In this document: piece by piece, positions 34,015-42,540 of the stretch
Position numbering within the stretch: position 1 is the first letter of the stretch
Layout of the letters: each line of letters starts with the position of its first letter
Assembly: GCA_965223585.1 (NCBI GenBank)
Contig: CBDCWW010000023.1
Coordinates: 868,001 to 932,000, forward strand
Direction: 5' to 3'
DNA from: CBDCVN01 sp965223585
Lineage (GTDB): Bacteria; Deinococcota; Deinococci; Deinococcales; Trueperaceae
DNA: 64,000 bases
The notes under the pieces: model-generated
What the model was told of the DNA's origin: nothing
Seen by the model: only the letters and a program-made list of their open reading frames with translations
Database searches by the model: none
Position numbers and translations under genes: made by a program

Positions 34015-36126
34015 ATGTTAAATTGGCTAGCTAATGAGGAACACTTTAGAGCAGTTTTTGATAAGCTGAACGAAGGCATTATCCTTTTCAATACCAGTGG
34101 TGAGGTTCTTTATACCAATGAGGAAGCCAAAACCCTCTTTGGGCAAGTGCTAGGAGCGAATTTAGAAAACTTTGCTAATACTTACCAAGTTTATGATTTA
34201 GAAGGTCAACTTATACCTCAAAAACTCTGGCCACATAAACGTATTATAGGTGGTGAAACTGTTAGCAATGTTGAGCTGCAACTTAAGCATCTTGATACCA
34301 ATCGAAAAAAGGTTATCCGCTTTAGCGGTCATTTATTAGAGGGAAAAACTGATTCAGGCATTCTTTTTCTTTGTGATATTACCGAGCAAAAGAAGCTCGA
34401 GCACCAATTCCAACGTTTATTAGAATCCCCCTTAGACGCAATGATGGTAGTCGATAAGCAAGGCATTATTAGGATGATTAATGAGCGTATGGAAGTAACC
34501 TTTGGCTATAAACGTGAAGAACTACTAGGGAAGCAAATGGGAATGTTAGTACCCCAACAATTTCGTTCTGCACATAGCCAGCACCACAAGGACTACTTCA
34601 CAAAACCTCAAGTACGCCCTATGGGAACAGGGCTTGAACTTTATGGTTTACATAAAGATGGTCATGATTTTCCTGTAGAAATTAGCCTAACCCCTATGGA
34701 AACAGAAGGAAATATGCTTGTTTCAGCTGCTATTCGTGACATTAGCACACGTAAATATGCTGAGATACTGCATGCACGCTTTGGTAAAATTCTGGAAGCT
34801 TCCGCAAATGAAATCTACCTCTTTGATGCCAATACCTTGCATTTCACATTTGTCAATAAAGGTGCTAGGGATAATCTTGGCTATAGCATGGAGGAACTGC
34901 GAGAACTAATTCCAATTGACTTAAACCCTGAGTACACCAAAGAAACCTTTGCAGCACTTATTCAACCCCTTAGAAATGAAGAAAAGGACGTTATTAGATT
35001 CACAACTAAGCATCGCCGCAAAAATGGCTCGCTTTATCCTGTGGAGGTAAATCTTCAACTCTATCTTCATGAAACACCCCCTATATTTGTTGCTATTATT
35101 TTGGACATCACAGAACGTGTACGTGCCGAGACTGCGCTACGCGAGAATGAGCAGAGAATGGCTTTACACATAGAGCATACTCCCTTGGCAGTTATAGAGT
35201 GGGAGGTCAAGAATTTCATTATTACTGCTTGGAACCGCTCTGCAGAAAGGATTTTTGGTTACAGTGCAGAAGAGGTAATTGACAAACTCAAAGTTGATGC
35301 AATTGTGCCTGATTTAGTAGGGGCTCAACTCGAGCTATTTCGACAAGGACTCCCTGACCATGGTAATAGTTACCACACTACCAAGGAAAGTTTAACTAAA
35401 GAAGGTCAAACCATCATCTGTGAGTGGTATACTACCCAACTCAAGGATAGAGAGGGCAAAGTCATTAGAGTAGCAGCACTAGCACTAGATGTTACAATAA
35501 GGCAACGTGCTTTAGAAGCCCTTCTTAGTGCTCAAGAAGAAGAAAGAGAACGTATCTCTCGTGATTTACATGATCAGGTTGGTCAATCACTTACAGCTAT
35601 CAACCTAGGCTTATCAACTATGCTTAAAACTAATAGGTCACAACTTGAACAACTGAAAACTTTAACTGTCAAAACCTTGGAAGACGTTCGCCGAATTTCA
35701 CACAATTTACGTCCCTCGCTCCTTAATGAACTAGGGTTAGAGGCTACTCTCAAGCGCTTTGTGCGTGAACTTGCTGAGCAATGTAATTTAAGAATTGAAC
35801 TTTTAGCACGTTTACCTGAAAGGTTTGACCCTAATGAAGAGTTAGTTGTCTACCGTGTAATTCAAGAAGCTCTCACAAATATAGTGCGCCACGCTCAGGC
35901 AAAAAACGTTTCCATAGTTTTAACCTCTATGGACAACAGATTGCAATTAATAGTAGAAGATGATGGCATAGGTTTTGAACCAAATGAAATTCCTGCCACT
36001 GAAAAGTTGGGTATTCTGGGAATGCGTGAACGTGTAGAACTTCTAGGTGGAAGTTTGAATATAGAGAGTCGTTTAGGTTATGGTACTAGTGTTAATGTTC
36101 GTTTACCACTTAGGCAATTAAGATAA
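34015..36126 (+). CDS. Multi-PAS sensor histidine kinase (NarX/HPK7 type)
   Basis: 703 residues, no membrane segment, so a cytoplasmic sensor. Four PAS domains in a row (about 10-125, 130-250, 255-370, 375-500; for example GIIRMINERMEVTFGYKREELLGK and EEVIDKLKVDAIVP). Then HisKA_3 with the phospho-accepting His in RISRDLHDQVGQSLTAINLG (about 515-580) and a GHKL ATPase (about 605-700; EALTNIVRHAQA, DDGIGF, GILGMRERVELLGGSL). It phosphorylates the regulator encoded immediately downstream, overlapping it by one base (TAATG). GAGGCAACC before ATG. Confidence 0.93.
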   Translation: MLNWLANEEHFRAVFDKLNEGIILFNTSGEVLYTNEEAKTLFGQVLGANLENFANTYQVYDLEGQLIPQKLWPHKRIIGGETVSNVELQLKHLDTNRKKVIRFSGHLLEGKTDSGILFLCDITEQKKLEHQFQRLLESPLDAMMVVDKQGIIRMINERMEVTFGYKREELLGKQMGMLVPQQFRSAHSQHHKDYFTKPQVRPMGTGLELYGLHKDGHDFPVEISLTPMETEGNMLVSAAIRDISTRKYAEILHARFGKILEASANEIYLFDANTLHFTFVNKGARDNLGYSMEELRELIPIDLNPEYTKETFAALIQPLRNEEKDVIRFTTKHRRKNGSLYPVEVNLQLYLHETPPIFVAIILDITERVRAETALRENEQRMALHIEHTPLAVIEWEVKNFIITAWNRSAERIFGYSAEEVIDKLKVDAIVPDLVGAQLELFRQGLPDHGNSYHTTKESLTKEGQTIICEWYTTQLKDREGKVIRVAALALDVTIRQRALEALLSAQEEERERISRDLHDQVGQSLTAINLGLSTMLKTNRSQLEQLKTLTVKTLEDVRRISHNLRPSLLNELGLEATLKRFVRELAEQCNLRIELLARLPERFDPNEELVVYRVIQEALTNIVRHAQAKNVSIVLTSMDNRLQLIVEDDGIGFEPNEIPATEKLGILGMRERVELLGGSLNIESRLGYGTSVNVRLPLRQLR

Positions 36127-36761
36127 TGAGTTTGACAAAAATTTTCCTAGTTGATGACCATGCTGTAGTGCGTAAGGGAATTCGTGCCTTACTTGAAACA
36201 AATGGTTCCATTAACGTTGTTGGTGAAGCTGAAAATGGTGAAGAAGCTGTAGAAAGGGCTTGTGAGCTAAAACCCCACATCATACTGCTTGACATCAACT
36301 TACCTGACATGAGCGGGCTTGAAGTGGCTAAAATTTTGCGGAAAAAATTACCTGACTCACGTCTTATAGCACTTTCTATGCATGATGATCCTGAGCATGT
36401 ACAGAGCTTTTTAGAAATGGGTGGTTCAGGTTACTTACCTAAAACTGTGCTGGATACACAACTCCTAGACGCTATCTCTGCTGTGGTAAGAGGAGAACAC
36501 TATTTACCTCCTAAGCTCCTTACAAATCTTGCAAAAGAGATTGCTACCCCTAATCCCTTTAAACAAGCCAAACTCACGAAAAGAGAACTAGATGTGGTGC
36601 AATACATTGCTAGTGGTAGTACCTATAAAGAGATTGCTCGTATATTAGGCATAAGTGAAAAGACTGTTGCTACCTATCGTGAACGAGCTGCGGAGAAGTT
36701 GGGTATTAAGACTCGAGTAGAATTAGTTCGTTGGGCGCTCGAGCACAAACTACTATCTTAG
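36126..36761 (+). CDS. NarL/FixJ-family response regulator
   Basis: 211 residues. Receiver domain (1-120) with acidic pair in FLVDDHAVVRKG, phospho-acceptor Asp in HIILLDINLPDMSG, Ser in ALSMHDD and Lys in YLPKTV. C-terminal LuxR-type HTH (about 145-205; KLTKRELDVVQYIASGSTYK then EIARILGISEKTVATY). Its ATG shares a base with the kinase stop, so the pair is translationally coupled. Targets are unknown. Confidence 0.94.
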   Translation: MSLTKIFLVDDHAVVRKGIRALLETNGSINVVGEAENGEEAVERACELKPHIILLDINLPDMSGLEVAKILRKKLPDSRLIALSMHDDPEHVQSFLEMGGSGYLPKTVLDTQLLDAISAVVRGEHYLPPKLLTNLAKEIATPNPFKQAKLTKRELDVVQYIASGSTYKEIARILGISEKTVATYRERAAEKLGIKTRVELVRWALEHKLLS

Positions 36762-36786
36762 TCCTTCCTAGCTACAAACCGTCCAT

Positions 36787-37332
36787 TTATTCGTCAAAAT
36801 CAGCCATAACTTCTTTAGGGGAAAGCACATGCCAAGCACCTGTTGCTCCATCAACAATTAATGGTGTAGTTGATACAAGGCTAACAAGCAAACCTACACT
36901 ACAAGCTATTCCATAAACTAGGTCACCATATTCACCAGAATCAGAACCAGAACTAGAACCAAGGCAAGCAGATGCTGTAAAACTACCAGCTATTGCCAAT
37001 GGAACAGCATCCAGAATTATTGAGGTAGTATCAGCACGGCTTCTTACTATTACTACTCTTTCTTGTTCACCGTAGCGTAGCGTGATTTCGTGCCTACCAC
37101 TACGCTTTAATTTAACTTCCATAGGTGTTTTACCTATAAGCTCACCTTCTAGAAAAACTTCTGCACCCGGTGGTTTAGAATTCACTAAAATATTTTGTGA
37201 AGTGCCATGAGCTATAAGAGCACATGAGCTTAAAGAGAAAGTAAGTAAAGCTATAAGGAAAATAATTGAAAGGTTTAGTAACCTTGTGGTTAGAAACTGC
37301 GCAAGTCTTATGTCTAAAACTACCTTTTTCAT
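36787..37332 (-). CDS. PEGA-domain lipoprotein, second copy
   Basis: 181 residues, paralogue of 10564-11103 with the same order: hydrophobic segment ending LSSC (lipid-acceptor Cys), PEGA domain (VNSKPPGAEVFLEGELIG then KTPMEVKLKRSGRHEITLR), glycine-rich hydrophobic part and the tail LSPKEVMADFDE. AAGGAG before ATG. It follows the barrel gene by 50 bases, as in the other copy. Two copies of the module in opposite orientation 27 kb apart point to a duplication with inversion. Confidence 0.82.
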   Translation of the reverse strand: MKKVVLDIRLAQFLTTRLLNLSIIFLIALLTFSLSSCALIAHGTSQNILVNSKPPGAEVFLEGELIGKTPMEVKLKRSGRHEITLRYGEQERVVIVRSRADTTSIILDAVPLAIAGSFTASACLGSSSGSDSGEYGDLVYGIACSVGLLVSLVSTTPLIVDGATGAWHVLSPKEVMADFDE

Positions 37333-37381
37333 GTTTAACTCCTTATCAGTCTTAAATTTTTACAAATCATCCCATTAGGGC

Positions 37382-37930
37382 TCAAAATAGAAAATTTACA
37401 CCTATAGCAATGTGGGGTACCAATAATGTTGAAGGGGGATTACCTTCACCTGCAAGCAAAATAGCAAAACTCATTCCAGCTTCGCTGAAAAATTTGGTAT
37501 GTTTAGAGCCAACTTCAAAACCACCTAGGCTTGCAATACCTAAGTATGTCCCTGAATATCCAGCTTCATAACAATTCCAATCCCAAATACAAATTTCTTT
37601 TGCAAAATCAAGTTCAATCCCTGTAACTATATAATACTGAATACCTTTTGCGTCAGGACTGTAAATAAGATTAGCAGAAAGTCCAGCAATACCTGCTCCT
37701 TTTTCATCTTCATCAGGATTAACAGCAAGGGAAAGAAGCCCATCTATACGAAGATCAATGTCTTTAACAAAAATATCTTTAATACCAACTCTTAGAGAAG
37801 TTGGTAAGCCAAGTGAGACACCAAACCAATACTGAGGTTCTTGTTTAGGTTTTTCTGTTTGGGCTAGAGTGATGGTAAAAAGATTTACCAATAAAAACCC
37901 AGTGATAATTAAGCGATATAAGTTCAACAT
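37382..37930 (-). CDS. Outer-membrane beta-barrel-like protein, intact copy
   Basis: 182 residues. Signal peptide (LIITGFLLVNLFTITLAQ), then alternating beta strands with a C-terminal Phe (VNFLF) as in outer-membrane barrels. Also GVSLGLPTSLRVGIKD, YSGTYLGIASLGGFEVGSKH. The paralogue at 9969 carries a one-base insertion. AAGGAGGT eight bases before ATG. Co-transcribed with the PEGA lipoprotein. Controlled by the conserved leader and TGTCAG element at 37939-38138. Confidence 0.78.
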   Translation of the reverse strand: MLNLYRLIITGFLLVNLFTITLAQTEKPKQEPQYWFGVSLGLPTSLRVGIKDIFVKDIDLRIDGLLSLAVNPDEDEKGAGIAGLSANLIYSPDAKGIQYYIVTGIELDFAKEICIWDWNCYEAGYSGTYLGIASLGGFEVGSKHTKFFSEAGMSFAILLAGEGNPPSTLLVPHIAIGVNFLF

Positions 37931-37938
37931 AATCCTTA

Positions 37939-38096
37939 CCTCCTTAGAAGTTACAATGGTATAGAATCCGCATATTTTACTCCCTTGACTTAGTTCAAGG
38001 TTATTCCTTTAGTAGGAGGCTAGTTACTATTAGCTCCCCTCCTCTAAGAGATACTTACCACCTCTATACATCCTTACCTACTACTTTTTTTATTGC
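37939..38096 (-). ncRNA. Conserved structured 5' leader, copy B
   Basis: Minus-strand homologue of the leader at 9803-9960. AGGAGG (38043-38038) pairs with CCTCCT (38019-38014), with an inner CUA:UAG helix and an eight-base loop. CCTCCT could alternatively pair with the Shine-Dalgarno AGGAGG (37944-37939). A second helix CCTTG/CAAGG (around 38000 and 37987) precedes the GTAAAATATGCGGATTCTAT tract that is a perfect palindrome in copy A. Confidence 0.6.
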
Positions 38097-38138
38097 ATCA
38101 GTAAGATTCTGACAAGTAATGTAGGGTTTTTTCTGACA
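38097..38138 (-). promoter_or_regulatory. TGTCAG element, copy 8 (minus strand)
   Basis: On the minus strand TGTCAGAAAAAACCCTACAT, TACT, TGTCAGAATCTTACTGAT, then TGCAATAAAAA. The barrel gene starts 167 bp downstream, the same spacing as copy 2. Preceded by ATGCTCGAGCAAAAGT, the flank of copies 3 and 4. Confidence 0.82.
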
Positions 38139-38268
38139 ACTTTTGCTCGAGCATCTAGATAAGCCTCACCACACCTCAGTTGTACCTATTAAAAGTTATC
38201 TCTTAGCTCTTTTATGAGCTTAAAGAAAAACATATACATTTATGGGATTTTAGTCCATGTTAGTCCGC

Positions 38269-38763
38269 TCAGCTGGTTTTTTCTCTAACCAGTTCAGAAG
38301 AATCGTAGCCTAACAGATTACATAATTGCTCCAGAAATCCTACCTGTCCCTTGAAAATTTTTTCTTTTGCCACACCAATTGTAAACCAGTCAGCCTTATC
38401 TACTTCAGGAAACTCCTGCTGCTTCCCTGATTTGGGAGGCCATTCCATTGGAAATGTGTTGCTTTTTATAGCAGAAGCATCGCAGTCGCTTTCTACTGTC
38501 CAAGCATAAATAATTTTTCGGCTTGGTTGCTTTACTGGTTGAAGCTGAGTAAAATTTCCATCTACTTCAAAGCCAGTTTCCTCTTGGAATTCACGTTTTG
38601 CAGCTTCTAGGATGTTTTCTCCTTCATCAAATTCACCTTTAGGAATGGACCAAACATGTTTGTCTTTATTGGACCAAAATGGTCCTCCGGGGTGTACCAA
38701 AAAAACTTCTAAAATCTTGTTTTTGAAACGATACATAACAATCCCTGCACTTTTTTTTGACAT
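38269..38763 (-). CDS. Nudix hydrolase
   Basis: 164 residues from ATG 38763 (MSKKSAGIVMYRF); a further ATG at 38805 is upstream of the AAAGGAG site and less likely. The Nudix box is complete: GEFDEGENILEAAKREFQEE then TGFE (GX5EX7REUXEEXGU). The HPGGPFWSNKDKHVWSIPKG start resembles DUF4119/YtkD-like bis-phosphate Nudix proteins that cleave nucleoside diphosphate-linked compounds; substrate not predictable. Confidence 0.9.
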   Translation of the reverse strand: MSKKSAGIVMYRFKNKILEVFLVHPGGPFWSNKDKHVWSIPKGEFDEGENILEAAKREFQEETGFEVDGNFTQLQPVKQPSRKIIYAWTVESDCDASAIKSNTFPMEWPPKSGKQQEFPEVDKADWFTIGVAKEKIFKGQVGFLEQLCNLLGYDSSELVREKTS

Positions 38764-38904
38764 GGTGAATTTTACTCCTTTTAAAGTTAGGTTATTTTTG
38801 AGCATTAAAGATGGTTGTCACACACAGTGATAATTTTATAATTAGAAAATACATGCAAATTGAAAATTGGCAGCTTTTGCACAGATGCTTGGTTAATAGC
38901 AGCA

Positions 38905-38946
38905 TGTCAGAAAAAGTCCTACATAACATGTCAGAATTTTACCGAT
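38905..38946 (+). promoter_or_regulatory. TGTCAG element, copy 6 (toward CPBP gene 39199)
   Basis: TGTCAGAAAAAGTCCTACAT, AACA, TGTCAGAATTTTACCGAT. The gene begins 253 bp downstream. The sequence after it (AGCAAATGCTTTTAAGCATG at 38992, then AGGAGAGGACTCAGAAATAA) resembles that after copy 5 and around 41105-41155. Confidence 0.8.
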
Positions 38947-39198
38947 TATCTAAAAAAAAGTAAGCGCCTTAAAATTAGGACAGTTCAGGTAGCAAATGCT
39001 TTTAAGCATGCTACTTTTTCAAAAGGAGAGGACTCAGAAATAAGTTATTGTAGCAAAATCAAGAGGTCGTGCTATACAGATAAATTTACCGAAAAGCCAA
39101 TTTGAGACAAGGTAAAGAGTCATTTGAAAGGTCTATATTTCAATTTTTAAGCTATGTCCTGTACAGATAAAATCATCACAAGTTGAAAGGAAAGCATT

Positions 39199-40062
39199 AT
39201 GACGGTCATTAAGACTTTCATTAAAAGTCATTTGGTGCTGACCTACTACGCCCTAACATTCGCTATCTCATGGGGTGGTGTACTCATCTTGGGCGCTCCT
39301 TACGGAATGCCAGCCACTGAAGAGCAATCTGCGAAGGTGTGGCCAATCGTGTTTTTACCATATTTCCTTGGCCCCAGCTTAACAAGCCTTCTGTTGACTG
39401 GTCTCGTTTATGGCAGAGCGGGCTTTCGTGAACTTCTGTCTCAGCTGCTAAAATGGCGGGTAGGCTTTCGCTGGTATGCAATAGCGCTCCTGATTGCTCC
39501 ACTCTTGAGCACGGCGATACTCCTAGCGCTTTCGCTCACTTCCCCGGTATTTCTCCCCCAAATACTCACTACGGCTGACAAGGTTGGCCTTATATTGACT
39601 GGTCTTATGGTCGGGCTTATTTTTGGTGGCTTACTGGAGGAGCTTGGATGGACGGGGTTTGCCATACCTGAGCTGAGGCGGCGTTACGGTGTCTTTACAA
39701 CTGGGCTCATCGTGGGTATTCTGCATGCAGTATGGCACTTCTTTCCAACCTTCTGGGCAAGTGGCGATTCCTCTGGAGCACTCGATCTGCTTCTCTTCCT
39801 GCCCCCCTGTCTCTTCTACATAGGGGTACTGCCAGCCTATAGGGTGCTCATGGCATGGGTTTACGACCATACTATGAGCCTGTTTGTGGTGATGCTCATG
39901 CATGCGAGTCTCACGGCTAGCACGCTCTTTATCTTTTTACCTTCGGCAAAAGGAGTTTACCTCATAACCTATTACCTTATACTGACCTCCGTGATGTGGT
40001 TAGTCGTTGTAGCGATCGTCTTAGCCAACCGTGGGCAGCTTGAAAGGGATAGAGTTGATTGA
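39199..40062 (+). CDS. CPBP-family intramembrane metalloprotease-like protein
   Basis: 287 residues, about eight membrane segments. The ABI/CPBP motif 1 EELGWTGFAIPELRRRYG (EExxxR-like) is present, followed by HAVWHFFPTF and HASLTASTLF as motifs 2 and 3. These proteins are putative CAAX-type proteases, some giving self-immunity to bacteriocins. It starts MTVIKTFIKSHLVLTYYALT, similar to its neighbour at 40182. An attC-like site follows directly. Higher G+C than its surroundings. Confidence 0.87.
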   Translation: MTVIKTFIKSHLVLTYYALTFAISWGGVLILGAPYGMPATEEQSAKVWPIVFLPYFLGPSLTSLLLTGLVYGRAGFRELLSQLLKWRVGFRWYAIALLIAPLLSTAILLALSLTSPVFLPQILTTADKVGLILTGLMVGLIFGGLLEELGWTGFAIPELRRRYGVFTTGLIVGILHAVWHFFPTFWASGDSSGALDLLLFLPPCLFYIGVLPAYRVLMAWVYDHTMSLFVVMLMHASLTASTLFIFLPSAKGVYLITYYLILTSVMWLVVVAIVLANRGQLERDRVD

Positions 40063-40077
40063 ACTCTCTAGAATTGC

Positions 40078-40133
40078 CACCTAGCATGTAGCGGACGGTG
40101 CTTCAAACCACCGCTGATGCTGAGCGTTAGGTG
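40078..40133 (+). other. Integron attC-like recombination site
   Basis: CACCTA at 40078-40083 pairs with TAGGTG at 40128-40133; the cores are ACCTAGC (R'') and GTTAGGT (R', 40126-40132). Inside, GCAT and AGCGG on the left pair with ATGC and CCGCT on the right, leaving unpaired bases on one side only, as in attC sites. Lies directly after the CPBP gene, as in a gene cassette. Confidence 0.65.
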
Positions 40134-40181
40134 ACATGGAAACTTGAGGATGTATTCAATTCAAATAGAAAGGACAATATC

Positions 40182-41030
40182 ATGACAATGATCAGGGATT
40201 TCATTAAGGCGCATCCTCTGCTGATCTACTTTGCCCTAACATTTGTCATTTCATGGGGTGTCATTCTCATTTCAGTTGGCTTTGACGGAATCCCGGTCAC
40301 AACGGATCAAATTATGGTGTTGGTAATAGCAATGCTCCTTGGCCCCAGTTTAGCAGGCATCTTCTTGACAGGCATTGTCTTTGGAAGGGAGGGTTTTCGC
40401 AAGCTTGTATCTAGGTTGCTTAGCTGGCGAGTAAGCTTCCGTTGGTACGCGGTTGCGTTACTGACCGCCCCGCTCTCGACTGCGGCAGTACTTCTTGCAC
40501 TTTCGCTTTTCTTCCCCCAGTTCCTCCCAGCTATATTCACTTCAAACGACAGGACCACCCTTCTGCTAATGTGGATTGTGGGAGGCCTTATAGTTGGATT
40601 CTTTGAAGAGCTAGGCTGGACAGGGTTTGCCATCCCCCAGATGAAGATGAAGTACGGAGTTTTCACTACTGGCCTTGTTGTGGGTCTCCTGTGGGGAGCA
40701 TGGCACTTCCTTGTGAATTGGGAAAACGACACCTTCTCTGGAGCATTACCCTTGACCCTCTTGCTTGCTCGCCTTTTCTCTTGGTTACCAGCCTACAGAG
40801 TGCTGATGGTATGGGTCTATGACCGGACTGAAAGCCTGCTTATCATTATGCTCATGCATGTGAGTCTCGTCGCCACCACAGGTATCATTGATCCTGTGCT
40901 AGCAGGGTGGAAACTCCTAGTCTTCCTCCTTGTCAAGGCTACTGTACTCTGGATCATTGTTGCAGCAATTCCCTTGATGAAACGGCAAAAGGATGTCGAG
41001 CTGATTGAACCTGCTAGAAGCACCACCTAA
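40182..41030 (+). CDS. CPBP-family intramembrane metalloprotease-like protein
   Basis: 282 residues from ATG 40182 (MTMIRDFIKAHPLLIYFALT, GAAAGGAC upstream); the earlier in-frame ATG 40131 lies inside the attC-like site. About eight membrane segments, EELGWTGFAIPQMKMKYG, LLWGAWHFLVNW and MHVSLVATTGI. It is a diverged tandem paralogue of 39199. Bounded by attC-like sites at 40078 and 41025, so it is a single-gene cassette. Function inferred as for its neighbour. Confidence 0.87.
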   Translation: MTMIRDFIKAHPLLIYFALTFVISWGVILISVGFDGIPVTTDQIMVLVIAMLLGPSLAGIFLTGIVFGREGFRKLVSRLLSWRVSFRWYAVALLTAPLSTAAVLLALSLFFPQFLPAIFTSNDRTTLLLMWIVGGLIVGFFEELGWTGFAIPQMKMKYGVFTTGLVVGLLWGAWHFLVNWENDTFSGALPLTLLLARLFSWLPAYRVLMVWVYDRTESLLIIMLMHVSLVATTGIIDPVLAGWKLLVFLLVKATVLWIIVAAIPLMKRQKDVELIEPARSTT

Positions 41031-41074
41031 CAAAAGCATATGGTGGACACCTCTGCTGCTGATGAGTGTTAATC
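41025..41074 (+). other. Probable integron attC-like site
   Basis: ACCTAAC at 41025-41031 overlaps the stop of the CPBP gene; the right core GTTAATC at 41068-41074 deviates from GTTRRRY. The right half (CTGCTGCTGATGAGTGTTA) is clearly related to that of the site at 40078 (CCGCTGATGCTGAGCGTTA), supporting common origin. Confidence 0.5.
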
Positions 41075-41199
41075 AGGAAAAAATGATTGCCTAGAATAGC
41101 TCTGAATGTCAGATACTTTTAAGCGTACTTTTTTACAATGAGGAAACTCAGTGCAAAGTGGAGACAGGGAAATGATTACTGAAAGTATATAAGAAAAGA

Positions 41200-42078
41200 A
41201 TGTCACATAATAAGAATACTGAAAATTATCTTAAACTACCTGATGGTCGTCAGCTTTGCTATGCGGAGTATGGAGACCCAAAAGGTCAGCCTATTTTTGT
41301 TTTTCACGGCAATCCCAATTCGCGGTTGCTTTGGGGTTTGATACCGGGGTCGCCCTTTTTATCCAATGTCCGTTTAATTGCGCCAGACCGGCCCGGCTTT
41401 GGCCAGACTGATTTTAAAGAGGGTATAACCACGCTCGAGAATTGGCCCAATGACATTGCGGCTCTGGCTGATTCACTAGGAATAAAAAAATTCGCTGTCT
41501 TTGGACCGTCTGGTGGCGGACCGTATGCCTTAGCCTGTGCTTGGAAAATTCCTGAGCGTTTGACTTCAGTTGGTATCTTTGCCAGTGTCGGACCTTTTAT
41601 CCCGGAAACAATTAAGAACATAGCGGTTCCTATTCGTATGATGTGGGCCAAAGCACCTAAATTGCCAAAACTGTTCAAGTTGCAAATGAAGATATTTGCT
41701 TGGCTAGCAAGAAAATTCCCTAAGCTTTATATTAAAATGATCCCCAAAGAATTTAGCGAAACCGACAGAAAAGTTTATGAACACCTTAATATCGCTGAGT
41801 TGATCCAAGCTGATCGCAATGAGGGTTACCGCCAAGGGGGCATCGGCAGCTGGTATGATGCAATGATCCCTAGTAATTGGTCGATACCGCTGAACGAAAT
41901 CAAGACCAAGCTTTATCTCTGGCAGGGTGAAGAAGATATCAGTGTTCCCCTGTCGATGGGGCAATATATAGCTGAGAAGGTTCCCAATTGTGAAGCGGAA
42001 TTTATTAAGGGTGCGGGACATTTTTGGATTTTTGAGCATTTAGCCGAAATGCTAGAGAAGCTTGTGGAACGACAATGA
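41200..42078 (+). CDS. Alpha/beta hydrolase
   Basis: 292 residues, cytoplasmic. Oxyanion motif FVFHGNPNSRLLWG, nucleophile Ser in GPSGGGPYALACA, acid in WQGEEDISVP and His in KGAGHFWIFEH. Related to haloperoxidase/proline-iminopeptidase-like hydrolases; substrate unknown. No lid domain beyond a helical insert (about 145-210). It overlaps a broken YoaP-like gene by four bases (ATGA). G+C is higher than average here. Confidence 0.87.
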   Translation: MSHNKNTENYLKLPDGRQLCYAEYGDPKGQPIFVFHGNPNSRLLWGLIPGSPFLSNVRLIAPDRPGFGQTDFKEGITTLENWPNDIAALADSLGIKKFAVFGPSGGGPYALACAWKIPERLTSVGIFASVGPFIPETIKNIAVPIRMMWAKAPKLPKLFKLQMKIFAWLARKFPKLYIKMIPKEFSETDRKVYEHLNIAELIQADRNEGYRQGGIGSWYDAMIPSNWSIPLNEIKTKLYLWQGEEDISVPLSMGQYIAEKVPNCEAEFIKGAGHFWIFEHLAEMLEKLVERQ

Positions 42079-42377
42079 TGGAAAAGAGTTCACTTTTTGG
42101 CATAAGCCAATACCATGATCTTCTGTTGATCTATACGAACCAATGTCCGTATATTGGTAAAGCCAACGCAGAAATGCCTACAGTTGCAGAGCAACATGGT
42201 ACCCAACTTCATTTAGTTGAGCTGAACAATGCGGCGGAGGCACGGGAAAAATGCCATCTCCTTATGGGGTGATTAGTTTACCAAGGCCGACTTCTGGCTG
42301 ATCATCCGATCAGTGTGACACGGTTCAAGAACATATTACGGAAGGAGTTGAAGCTTGGAACAGCAGACAGCAACTAA
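42075..42377 (+). pseudogene. YoaP-like domain protein, frameshifted
   Basis: Reads LLLIYTNQCPYIGKANAEMP then TVAEQHGTQLHLVELNNAAE in frame, loses the frame at an A run near 42246 (the continuing segment is MPSPYGVIS) and regains it near 42277 (YQGRLLADHPISVTRFKNIL then RKELKLGTADSN, stop 42375). This matches the YoaP C-terminal domain found fused to GNAT acetyltransferases. Both lesions are single-base indels in homopolymers, so sequencing error is possible. 42378-42540 is gene-free. Confidence 0.6.
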
Positions 42378-42540
42378 TACCAGCTGCATTGTGAATGCAT
42401 ACACTTAAGGCTGAGCAGTTGAGCAGCTGTTCCAGACGCCTATTCCGCTACGCTCCATAGCCATAGGTGAGTTTTGTCATTATAGGTGGCATCACTAGAA
42501 ATGGTGACTCATCTGGGGTTTTCACACAAGGAATAAATTC

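Noticed and set aside
38860..39105. 81-residue open frame over TGTCAG copy 6
   Set aside because: It translates the repeat element itself, has no ribosome site and no family resemblance.
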